Shown here in pieces: positions 1 through 6,151 of a stretch of DNA of 7,914 bases. Both the position numbers and the translations under genes were made by a program. Under the pieces are notes generated by a model. It did no database searches. It was not told the origin of the DNA and saw only the letters and a list, made by a program, of their open reading frames with translations. The stretch is from Gammaproteobacteria bacterium. GTDB lineage: Bacteria; Pseudomonadota; Gammaproteobacteria; SURF-13. Where the stretch lies: contig JAMDBH010000054.1 of the NCBI GenBank assembly GCA_023487615.1, positions 1 to 7,914 of the forward strand. The letters run 5' to 3'. Each line of letters begins with the position of its first letter. Position 1 is the stretch's first letter.

Positions 1-70
1 TAAATTGCAAGCCATGTGTGCCTCCGTCTCGCTCGCCTTTCTATAGACCGGGCATAAATCATAAATACTA

Positions 71-99
71 TTGCAAATCATTCTCATTAAGTTTAATAT
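71..99 (+). promoter_or_regulatory. Fur-box-overlapped promoter of the TonB receptor operon
   Basis: A Fur-type operator lies at 72-86. Against the 7-1-7 inverted-repeat model (TGATAAT-N-ATTATCA) it reads TGCAAAT-C-ATTCTCA, 11 of 14 positions matching. The overlapping sigma70-like promoter is TTGCAA (71-76), a 17-base spacer and TAATAT (94-99), so Fur would cover the -35 element and spacer. Transcription would begin near 106, giving a leader of about 75 nt. The hexamers are each only 4/6 matches, so the promoter is weaker evidence than the operator. Repression by iron-loaded Fur and induction in iron starvation follow from knowledge of such sites. Confidence 0.7.
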
Positions 100-164
100 C
101 CATACCCGGTGCTTAGGGGTGGCCCCTGACGGCCATTGTTTAACGTGTGTGTAACCGGATAAAA

Positions 165-173
165 GAAGAGGAG
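165..173 (+). promoter_or_regulatory. Strong ribosome binding site of the TonB receptor gene
   Basis: The purine-rich run GAAGAGGAG ends seven bases before the ATG at 181. It fixes this start against other in-frame possibilities and precedes a clean signal peptide. Confidence 0.75.
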
Positions 174-180
174 AAAAAAC

Positions 181-2301
181 ATGTTTTCAAGGAAACAAAT
201 CAATATCGCGGTTTTAATGGCCCTGGCCTGGCCCGGGGCGGTAGCGGTCGCACAAGAGGAGGAGGACGGTTCCGTCAAGGCGCCCACGGTGGAGGTCATC
301 GGCACGCCGGAGGCGCTGGAGCGCATTCCCGGTTCCGGCGAGATCCTGGACAAGCAGACGCTGGAAAGCAGCCGCGTGTTCACCACCAGCGAAGCGCTGC
401 GCAAGCTGCCGGGGATCAACGTGCGCGATGAGGAGGGTTTCGGCCTGCGCCCCAACATCGGTATCCGCGGACTCAACCCGACGCGCTCGACCAAGATCAC
501 GCTGCTGGAGGACGGCGTCCCGCTCTCCTACGCCCCTTACGGCGACAACGCCAGCTACTACCATCCGCCCATTGACCGCTATGAGCGCATCGAGGTGCTG
601 AAGGGCGCGGGGCAGATTCTCTACGGGCCGCAGACCATCGGCGGCGTCATCAACTACATCACCCCGACGCCGCCCGCCACGCCGGGCGGTTCCATCACAT
701 TGGGTGGCGGCAACCGCGACTATCTCAATGGCCATATCAACTACGGCGGCACCTGGGGCAGCAGTGGCCTGTTGTTCGATTACATCCGTAAACAGGGCGA
801 CGGCGCGCGCGACAACACCCATTCAGAACTCAATGACGCCAATTTCAAGGCCGTGCTGGGCATGGGCGCGCAACAGGCGTTGACGCTGCGCGCCAACTAC
901 TACAGCGAAGACTCCAACGTCACCTACTCGGGCCTCACGCAAGCGGAGTTCAACAATCTCGGCGCGCGCTACAATCCGTTCAAGAATGACTTCATGTACG
1001 CCGATCGCTACGGCGCGTCGGCGACCCATGAGTTGGTTTTCAATGACAATGTGGTGCTGACCACCAATCTCTATGGCTCACTTTTTGTGCGTGACTGGTG
1101 GCGGCAGGCCAGCACCACCACGGACAGTCAGTGTGGCGGCGCATTTACCACCAACAGAAACAACGGCGTGGAGGTCAACCCCGACACCTGCAATTCAATC
1201 CAAGGACGGCTGCGCGACTACTACACCTGGGGCGTCGAACCGCGCCTGCGTGTCAGCCACAATCTGTTCGGCGTGAGCAGCGAGGCGGACCTGGGTGTGC
1301 GGGCCCACTATGAGACGCAGGAGCGCATCCAGATGAACGGCACATCGCCGACCGCCCGCAGCGGAACCATAGCTGAGGACAGCCTGCGCGAGACCGATGC
1401 CTACGCGGTGTTCGCGCAGAACCGCTTCCTGCTCGGCAACTGGTCGCTGACGCCCGGGCTGCGCTTTGAACATATAGACAGCTCGCGCACCAATAATCTC
1501 ACCGGAGTCACCGGCAGCGACACGCTCGGCCAGTGGATCCCCAGCCTCGGCGGCACTTACAGCCCCGGCAAGGCGCTGACCGTGTTCGCCGGCGTGCACC
1601 GCGGCTTCGCCCCGCCGCGCACCGAGGACGTCATCGGCGGCACCGGCACCAGCACCGACGTCGGGCCCGAACTGTCCACCAACTGGGAGCTCGGCCTGCG
1701 CGCCGAACCGATGGCCGGGACGAACCTGCAGGCTACGCTGTTCCGCAACGACTTCTCGCGCCAGATCGCGGTCGGCTCCATCGCCGGCGGCAGCACGCCG
1801 CTCGCCCAGGGCGAGACTCTGTATCAGGGGCTCGAGCTCTCCGGCAGGGCGGGCCTGCCCACCGGTATGTATCTGCGCGGGGCCTACACCTGGCTACCCA
1901 CGGCGGAGCAGACCACCCCCTTCACGCAAGTGGTCGGCGGCACACTCGTTGCCGGCAGCGCGGCCGGCAACCGTCTGCCGTACGCGCCCAAGCATCTGCT
2001 GACAGCGGCCCTGGGCTACGCCGTGGGCGGATTAGATGCGCAGCTGGAAGCGGTGTACGTAAGCGAGCAGTTCAGTGACTTCGCCAGCACCGAGGCACCC
2101 TCGGCCAACGGGCAGCTAGGGTTGATCTCGGACTACACGACCTGGAACGCCACGCTGAACTACCACTTCAAACCCGAGCGCACCACGGTGTTCCTGACGG
2201 TGAAAAACCTGACCGACAAGGAGTATATCGTGGACCGCACGCGCGGCATCCTGCCCGGCAGCCCGCGTCTGATCCAGGCCGGAATCAAGTACGCGTTTTG
2301 A
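181..2301 (+). CDS. TonB-dependent outer-membrane receptor, FecA-type (ferric-siderophore/ferric-citrate-like)
   Basis: A 706-residue outer-membrane transporter that would import a chelated metal using TonB/ExbBD energy. Seen: a signal peptide with probable cleavage after residue 24 (AVA before Gln25); a TonB-box-like TVEVIG at 36-41; a plug domain from about 45 to 160 carrying GFGLRPNIGIRGLNPTRS, ITLLEDGVP and IEVLKGAGQILYGPQTIGG; then a beta-barrel to the C-terminal Phe. Plug wording and length fit the FecA group (Fe(III)-dicitrate and relatives), but the N-terminal signalling (STN) domain of true FecA transducers is absent and no FecI/FecR pair is present, so control is more simply through the Fur box upstream. 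Cys318 and Cys337 lie in what is probably an extracellular loop and could form a disulfide. First gene of a likely four-gene redox/uptake unit. Substrate cannot be read from the sequence; ferric chelates are favoured, haem or another metal remain possible. Confidence 0.93.
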   Translation: MFSRKQINIAVLMALAWPGAVAVAQEEEDGSVKAPTVEVIGTPEALERIPGSGEILDKQTLESSRVFTTSEALRKLPGINVRDEEGFGLRPNIGIRGLNPTRSTKITLLEDGVPLSYAPYGDNASYYHPPIDRYERIEVLKGAGQILYGPQTIGGVINYITPTPPATPGGSITLGGGNRDYLNGHINYGGTWGSSGLLFDYIRKQGDGARDNTHSELNDANFKAVLGMGAQQALTLRANYYSEDSNVTYSGLTQAEFNNLGARYNPFKNDFMYADRYGASATHELVFNDNVVLTTNLYGSLFVRDWWRQASTTTDSQCGGAFTTNRNNGVEVNPDTCNSIQGRLRDYYTWGVEPRLRVSHNLFGVSSEADLGVRAHYETQERIQMNGTSPTARSGTIAEDSLRETDAYAVFAQNRFLLGNWSLTPGLRFEHIDSSRTNNLTGVTGSDTLGQWIPSLGGTYSPGKALTVFAGVHRGFAPPRTEDVIGGTGTSTDVGPELSTNWELGLRAEPMAGTNLQATLFRNDFSRQIAVGSIAGGSTPLAQGETLYQGLELSGRAGLPTGMYLRGAYTWLPTAEQTTPFTQVVGGTLVAGSAAGNRLPYAPKHLLTAALGYAVGGLDAQLEAVYVSEQFSDFASTEAPSANGQLGLISDYTTWNATLNYHFKPERTTVFLTVKNLTDKEYIVDRTRGILPGSPRLIQAGIKYAF

Positions 2302-2311
2302 GGTTGTAAGA

Positions 2312-2340
2312 TAAGGAACCTCTGATTTAGAGGTTCCTTA
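2312..2340 (+). terminator. Perfect 12-bp stem-loop after the receptor gene (weak terminator or attenuator)
   Basis: Arms TAAGGAACCTCT (2312-2323) and AGAGGTTCCTTA (2329-2340) pair perfectly around the loop GATTT, starting 11 bases after the receptor stop codon. Only a poor T stretch (AGTTTATC) follows, so full termination is doubtful. More likely it protects the receptor mRNA 3' end or lets only part of transcription reach the peroxidase gene. It could also be a dispersed palindromic repeat; that needs the rest of the genome. Confidence 0.5.
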
Positions 2341-2372
2341 AGTTTATCAGAGTAGGCTATGGAGAATCGTGC

Positions 2373-4085
2373 ATGTTTATCCTGAACCATCGCTGGCTTA
2401 ATATCGCGGCGCTATGTATTACCCTGGTGGGGTGTGGCGGCGGAAGCAATAACAATCAGGATACCGAACTGCCTGACACTGCAGAAGCGGCGGATCCGTC
2501 GCAAATTGCGATAGGCGAGCGGCTGTTTAAAGAAACCCGTTTTGCCCAGTTTTTTGCCGTGAATTCCAGCGGCGATGTTAACGCCACGCTTTCTCAAGGC
2601 GACCCGGCGGTAGCAACTAGCGAGACAGTGTCAGACCCCTTGCCCGGCCCGGCTGCCGGCCAGACGATGAATTGCGCCCAGTGCCACCTGGTGGATCAGC
2701 AGTTGGAGACACCGGGCGGAGGTATGCGCACTTATGCGGATTTCGCGCGCCGTTCACCCTTGACCGCACGCAGTGATGGTCAAAATTTTGCGGTGCGAAA
2801 CTCGCCGCCGCTCGTCAACTCGGCGTTGCCGCGCGATGTGGGCTTACTGTTTCACTTTGATGGTGAATTCACCTCGATGGAGCAACTGGTAGAGGATACA
2901 TTAACCGGCAGAATGCAGGGCTGGCTCCCGGGTGAGCAAACCCAAGCCATCGCACAGATCGCCAAGGTCATTCGCGAAGATAGCGGCCTCGGCGCACTGG
3001 CGCAGGAATTTGGCGGCAGCTATAAAGCGGTTTTGACGGGAACCGATGCGGGATTGAGTGAAGAGTTTCGTTTGCCTCCGGAATTCCGCGTCGATGTAGC
3101 CAAGGCTAGTGACCAAGAAATTCTCGCGGCGGCGGTCAAATTGATCACGGCCTATGTCAATAATCTGGTATTCGGGCAAGATGACCAGGGCGCCTTTAGC
3201 CTATCGCCCTATGACAGGTTTTTGGTAGCCAATGACCTGCCCCGGCAACCGAATGAAGGTGAATCGAATGCGGAATATAGCCGGCGCCTTTTGCTGGCAA
3301 TCAATGCCAAAACCAGCTTCAATTTTATCCAGTCCGGGAGTGAAACTGCCTTCCAGTTTCACCCGGGACAGAGCTTTAAATTTGGCGAGCAGGAATTAAA
3401 CGGGTTGCGCCTATTTTTGGCCCGGCCCCAAGCCGCTCAAATCAGTGCAAATGAGATTATCCAGGGCGGTATTGGAAACTGCGTAGCCTGCCACCCCGCG
3501 CCGAATTTTACCGATTTTCGCTTGCACAATAATGGCGCCGCGCAAGCGGAGTACGACAACATTCACGGCTTTGGCACATTCGCGGCCCTGACGATACCCG
3601 ACCTGGCCGCGCGAAGCGCCGAGCCTGGCAGCTCCCTGCCTGCGACCAGTGCTCACCCTTCCTATGCCGGACATTTTCGGGCCATACCAACCGCCGCGGA
3701 CCCGCGGCTGACCGATCTGGGGGCCTGGAATATTTTTGCCAACCCGGATTTTCCTGATAGCCAGCAGACCCTGCATGATCTGCTGTGCTTGGTGGATAAC
3801 GGTGAGCCGGCAGGTTGCCCGAGCGATACCATATTGCTGGATCGTGCCGTCGCGACCTTCAAAACCCCCGGCCTGCGAGACCTCGGCCACTCCGCGCCCT
3901 ACATGCACACCGGCCAGTTTGACACGCTGGAACAGGTAGTCAGTTTCTACCAGACCGTATCCGCTCAGGCCCGGGATGGACGTATGCGCAATGCCGATCC
4001 ACGCATCGGCAACATCGCCATCAACGGCCAGGAAGTTACAGACCTAGCCGTATTTCTAAAGGCATTAAATGAAGACTACAACTAG
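2373..4085 (+). CDS. Lipoprotein di-haem cytochrome c peroxidase (MauG/CcpA superfamily)
   Basis: Encodes 570 residues. The start is supported by GGAG at 2361-2364, eight bases before ATG. A type II signal peptide ends in the lipobox LVGC with Cys21 as the predicted lipidated residue, followed by Gly and an Asn-rich linker, so the protein is probably membrane-anchored and faces the periplasm. Two c-type haem sites are visible: C101-AQ-C104-H105 and C370-VA-C373-H374. The C-terminal block TPGLRDLGHSAPYMHTGQF plus TLEQVVSFY is a hallmark of bacterial di-haem peroxidases; the family transfers electrons through the two haems, to H2O2 in CcpA-type enzymes or from protein/peptide substrates in MauG/MbnH-type enzymes. 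At 570 residues it is clearly longer than classical CcpA enzymes (roughly 330-350), with extra sequence around each haem domain; Cys472 and Cys482 sit in one insert and may pair. Position behind a Fur-controlled receptor suggests a role in metal or chelate handling rather than general peroxide defence, but the substrate is unknown. Confidence 0.9.
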   Translation: MFILNHRWLNIAALCITLVGCGGGSNNNQDTELPDTAEAADPSQIAIGERLFKETRFAQFFAVNSSGDVNATLSQGDPAVATSETVSDPLPGPAAGQTMNCAQCHLVDQQLETPGGGMRTYADFARRSPLTARSDGQNFAVRNSPPLVNSALPRDVGLLFHFDGEFTSMEQLVEDTLTGRMQGWLPGEQTQAIAQIAKVIREDSGLGALAQEFGGSYKAVLTGTDAGLSEEFRLPPEFRVDVAKASDQEILAAAVKLITAYVNNLVFGQDDQGAFSLSPYDRFLVANDLPRQPNEGESNAEYSRRLLLAINAKTSFNFIQSGSETAFQFHPGQSFKFGEQELNGLRLFLARPQAAQISANEIIQGGIGNCVACHPAPNFTDFRLHNNGAAQAEYDNIHGFGTFAALTIPDLAARSAEPGSSLPATSAHPSYAGHFRAIPTAADPRLTDLGAWNIFANPDFPDSQQTLHDLLCLVDNGEPAGCPSDTILLDRAVATFKTPGLRDLGHSAPYMHTGQFDTLEQVVSFYQTVSAQARDGRMRNADPRIGNIAINGQEVTDLAVFLKALNEDYN

Positions 4086-4105
4086 TCGGTGAAAAGTAAA
4101 AAGGA

Positions 4106-4126
4106 ATCAGCTTTTTTAAAGCTGAT
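4106..4126 (+). terminator. Stem-loop between peroxidase and FMN-protein genes
   Basis: Perfect 9-bp arms ATCAGCTTT (4106-4114) and AAAGCTGAT (4118-4126) enclose TTT, starting 20 bases after the peroxidase stop codon. No proper T tract follows on the plus strand, so it is a weak terminator or an mRNA-processing/stability hairpin. Read on the minus strand it is followed by a T-rich stretch, but no minus-strand gene is present to use it. Confidence 0.35.
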
Positions 4127-4220
4127 ATACAATGACTCTTTCTCCCTGTAACCATAGGTGCTTACCATCATCCCGTGGTTACGAAACGCCTGCGTGCCAA
4201 TAAAAATAAGGGTAGATTGC

Positions 4221-4745
4221 TTGCGCCACTTGAAGGTCTTTTTGCTGTGCCTGATATTCCCTGCGCTGGTAATGGCCAATGATGTATATCAACAACCGGA
4301 GGATTTTATCGGCGAGGTGTTTGAGGGCAAGCCTCCGAAGCTCCGCTTACTCTCCCTCACCGATAACGCACGCAATGAGATCAAGGAAATACTAGGCCAT
4401 GACCTGGGCGTCACGCGCTTGCGTTATTGGGGGGAAGATGGGCGCACGGTTTGGATCTTGGAGGAAATAGGCAAGGAGCAGCCCATCACCACGGGCATTG
4501 TGGTGAACAAAGGAAAGTTAGAATTGCTGAAGGTGCTTATCTACCGGGAGAGCCGCGGGGCCGAGGTACGCTACCCATTCTTTACCGATCAGTTCAAGGG
4601 TGCGACACTGGAAAAAGATGATGAACTGGATCGCTCCATTGACGGCATCTCCGGCGCCACCTTGTCTACCCGCGCGTTGACCAAGCTTGTCCGCTTAGCC
4701 CTTTATCTACACCAGCAGAGTGAGCAAGCTAGTGTCGCTAACTAG
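4221..4745 (+). CDS. Periplasmic FMN-binding (flavinylated) domain protein
   Basis: Encodes about 174 residues from the proposed TTG at 4221. That start is chosen because AAGGG (4208-4212) sits eight bases upstream and translation then opens with a compact signal peptide (LRHLKVFLLCLIFPALVMA, cut before Asn-Asp). A GTG at 4158 in the same frame would add 21 residues in front of the signal peptide and has no good ribosome binding site. The C-terminal part carries DGISGATLST, the signature of FMN-binding domains (PF04205 type, as in NqrC/RnfG), in which ApbE attaches FMN covalently to the Thr of SGAT (codon 4659-4661, Thr147 here). An ApbE gene is not in the window. Such proteins act as extracytoplasmic one-electron carriers. 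It overlaps the PepSY membrane gene, which is the obvious electron partner. Also reachable from upstream as part of the Fur-controlled unit. Confidence 0.82.
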   Translation: MRHLKVFLLCLIFPALVMANDVYQQPEDFIGEVFEGKPPKLRLLSLTDNARNEIKEILGHDLGVTRLRYWGEDGRTVWILEEIGKEQPITTGIVVNKGKLELLKVLIYRESRGAEVRYPFFTDQFKGATLEKDDELDRSIDGISGATLSTRALTKLVRLALYLHQQSEQASVAN

Positions 4746-5511
4746 GCATCACCACCTTGTCAAATACCTGCGCCGCTGGCATCGGCGCGTGGGTGTCACC
4801 GCCGCCGTCTTTGCAATAGTCCTTGCAGTGACAGGAGTATTGCTCAACCACACCGAAGGCTTGGCACTGGATTCCCGTTATGTGCGCTCTGAGCTAGTGC
4901 TCGATTGGTACGGCATAGCGCCACCCGGCAAGCCCGTCAGCTATCCGGTCGGCGGCCACTGGGTCAGTCAACTGGGCGGATATATTTACTTTGATGAGCA
5001 AACGCTTGCCATTGACGAGCCCGGCCATTTATTAGGGGCTGTAGGGCTTGCTGGAAATGTGATCATAGCTGTTGAGGGACAGATAGTGCTGCTCAGCGCT
5101 GCCGGCGAAGTGCTGGAAATCCTAGGCGGCGCACAAGGCGTGCCGGCTGGGATGCGCCAAATCGGCGTCAAGGATGACAAGTTGGTGGTGCGGGCAAGCC
5201 ACGGCGATTATTTTGCCGACAAAGACCTGCTGCATTGGGACGAGAGCGAAGAGGTCGGCGATAGGCATGTTCCCGTGGTTGCCGATTGGGCCAAAGTGAG
5301 CGCGCCACCGGAGGGCCTCTACGCAAAATTAGTCGAGGCTTATCGGGGCAAAGGACTGACATTGGAGCGTGTGCTGCTCGATCTGCATAGCGGCCGTATT
5401 GCCGGGTTAGTTGGTGTTGCCGTCGTGGATGTCTCTGCTATTCTTTTCATTTTATTGGCTATAAGTGGCATATGGATGTGGGTCAGGCATGTCAGACCGG
5501 CCCACCATTAA
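4720..5511 (+). CDS. PepSY-associated two-helix membrane protein (putative trans-membrane electron carrier)
   Basis: Encodes 263 residues. The first possible start is GTG 4720, 26 bases inside the preceding gene; a second GTG at 4732 is equally possible and both lack a strong ribosome binding site, so translation is probably coupled to the FMN protein. Helix 1 (about 24-42) is framed by RRWHRRVGV and VTGVLLNH, the typical start of PepSY-associated membrane proteins. Helix 2 (about 228-252) is framed by DLHSGRIAGLVG and GIWMWVRH. About 180 residues between the helices form a periplasmic domain. His21 and His257 would lie on the cytoplasmic side, His44 and His223 on the periplasmic side, an arrangement compatible with two b-type haems spanning the membrane. 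PepSY membrane proteins include siderophore reductases such as FoxB, so ferric-chelate reduction is a reasonable inference. Only two helices are present, fewer than in larger relatives. Confidence 0.8.
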   Translation: MSKLVSLTRHHHLVKYLRRWHRRVGVTAAVFAIVLAVTGVLLNHTEGLALDSRYVRSELVLDWYGIAPPGKPVSYPVGGHWVSQLGGYIYFDEQTLAIDEPGHLLGAVGLAGNVIIAVEGQIVLLSAAGEVLEILGGAQGVPAGMRQIGVKDDKLVVRASHGDYFADKDLLHWDESEEVGDRHVPVVADWAKVSAPPEGLYAKLVEAYRGKGLTLERVLLDLHSGRIAGLVGVAVVDVSAILFILLAISGIWMWVRHVRPAHH

Positions 5512-5518
5512 ATTTTTA

Positions 5519-5554
5519 AATGATAATTGTTTTCATTTAGATTCTGTGTATACT
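5519..5554 (+). promoter_or_regulatory. Second Fur box and promoter, driving the small-RNA region
   Basis: A strong Fur-type operator at 5521-5535 reads TGATAAT-T-GTTTTCA, matching 12 of 14 positions of the 7-1-7 model, with flanking AA and TT extending the symmetry (5519-5537). The promoter is TTGTTT (5527-5532), a 16-base spacer and TATACT (5549-5554), a 5/6 match at -10. The operator covers the -35 element, so iron-loaded Fur should block it. Expected transcription start is near 5561. Confidence 0.82.
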
Positions 5555-5560
5555 AGAGCC

Positions 5561-5666
5561 ACTCGAAAGTCGCGCAGAGAATGCCGTAAGGATTTTTCAA
5601 CGTGCGGTCTAGAGTTTGTCATTACCTCTCCTTAATTTTTAGGGGCGTGAAAACGCCCCCTTTTTT
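5561..5666 (+). ncRNA. Candidate Fur-repressed small regulatory RNA, about 106 nt (functional analogue of RyhB/PrrF)
   Basis: The start is inferred from the -10 at 5549-5554 and the end from the Rho-independent terminator at 5642-5666. No start codon with a plausible ribosome binding site opens a frame that ends inside it; the only long frame, from a GTG at 5602, runs out of frame into the next gene. Features visible in the transcript: a small ACT-CGAA-AGT hairpin at the very 5' end, an unstructured middle, a pyrimidine run ACCTCTCCTTA at 5624-5634 that resembles the anti-Shine-Dalgarno end of 16S rRNA, then a U-rich stretch (5635-5640) directly before the terminator, which fits Hfq binding. 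Iron-starvation induction and repression of iron-using mRNAs follow by analogy with Fur-controlled RNAs; I do not recognise the sequence as a known family. Alternative: a long leader with attenuator for the gene at 5714. Confidence 0.6.
5642..5666 (+). terminator. Rho-independent terminator of the small-RNA candidate
   Basis: A 7-bp GC-rich stem GGGGCGT (5642-5648) / ACGCCCC (5653-5659) is closed by the stable tetraloop GAAA and followed by C and six Ts (5661-5666). It lies 48 bases before the next start codon, so it ends a transcript that begins between the PepSY gene and here rather than that of a coding gene. Confidence 0.88.
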
Positions 5667-5700
5667 CGCGCCCGTTTATTTTGAAAGTCGGTTAACCATT

Positions 5701-5707
5701 CGGAGGA
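5701..5707 (+). promoter_or_regulatory. Ribosome binding site of the small exported protein
   Basis: CGGAGGA lies six bases before ATG 5714 and fixes that start. No clear promoter is visible between the terminator (ending 5666) and this site, so the gene is either read through the terminator or uses a promoter I cannot recognise. Confidence 0.7.
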
Positions 5708-5713
5708 ATCAGC

Positions 5714-6100
5714 ATGAAACACTTTGTCCTGGCGTTAGCTCTTTTAACAGGTACAGTGGTGGTTGCATCAGCTCCAGCGCACGCTGCAGAGGAAGGTATG
5801 GCGCTGAGCTTTGCCAACAAGGATGCAGACAGCAAAGTGGCGGAGGCTATCGCTGCCATGCAGGCATGGGCAGAGGGGGAGTACGAGGAACATAAGGGCG
5901 AGGGACTCTTCACTAAACATCCCGCCGAGGGGCAGTTAATCCAGGACATGCTGGCCGTGTCCAAGGAGTTACAGGCCAAGGCTGAAGCGGCAAAGACCGC
6001 GGGCGATACGGCCAAGTCCCGTGCCTACTACTACTCCGCCGAGGCGACGGCGCAATACGCCGCGCGTATGCCGCACATGCTGGAGCATCGCATCAAGTAG
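5714..6100 (+). CDS. Small exported helix-rich protein of unknown function
   Basis: Encodes 128 residues. A signal peptide (MKHFVLALALLTGTVVVASA then PAHA) ends near residue 24, before Ala-Glu-Glu, so the mature protein of about 104 residues is periplasmic or secreted. The mature part has no Cys and is rich in Ala, Glu and Lys with heptad-like spacing (ADSKVAEAIAAMQAWAEGEY; SKELQAKAEAAKTAGDTA), predicting two or three long helices. The C-terminus is YAARMPHMLEHRIK, with several Met and His residues that could bind metal. I do not recognise a family. Its place between a Fur-controlled RNA and a ferritin-like gene hints at a link to iron or metal stress, but this is context only. Codon use is normal for a real gene. 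Confidence 0.8.
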   Translation: MKHFVLALALLTGTVVVASAPAHAAEEGMALSFANKDADSKVAEAIAAMQAWAEGEYEEHKGEGLFTKHPAEGQLIQDMLAVSKELQAKAEAAKTAGDTAKSRAYYYSAEATAQYAARMPHMLEHRIK

Positions 6101-6151
6101 TCCACGCAGGTTACTTTATGACAATTTCAATAAACCAATACTGCTTCGTAA

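Noticed and set aside
214..822. Long minus-strand open frame inside the receptor gene (about 200 codons), and similar ones at 1195-1599 and 3411-3908
   Set aside because: They lie opposite clear genes, have Arg/Ala-rich low-complexity translations without motifs or ribosome binding sites, and are expected by-products of GC-rich coding sequence.
181..2301. FecA-style signalling receptor with sigma/anti-sigma control
   Set aside because: The N-terminal signalling domain is absent and there is no FecI/FecR-like gene nearby; a Fur box explains regulation.
2312..2340. End of an insertion sequence or MITE
   Set aside because: Only a single short palindrome is seen, with no transposase, second terminus or target-site duplication in the window.
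2373..4085. Methanobactin-type locus (MbnH with TonB receptor)
   Set aside because: No MbnP/DUF-type partner, precursor peptide or methanobactin biosynthesis gene is visible; only the general MauG-superfamily relation holds.
5602..5895. Plus-strand frame of 97 codons starting with GTG in the small-RNA region
   Set aside because: It starts without a ribosome binding site, crosses the Rho-independent terminator and runs out of frame through the better supported gene at 5714.
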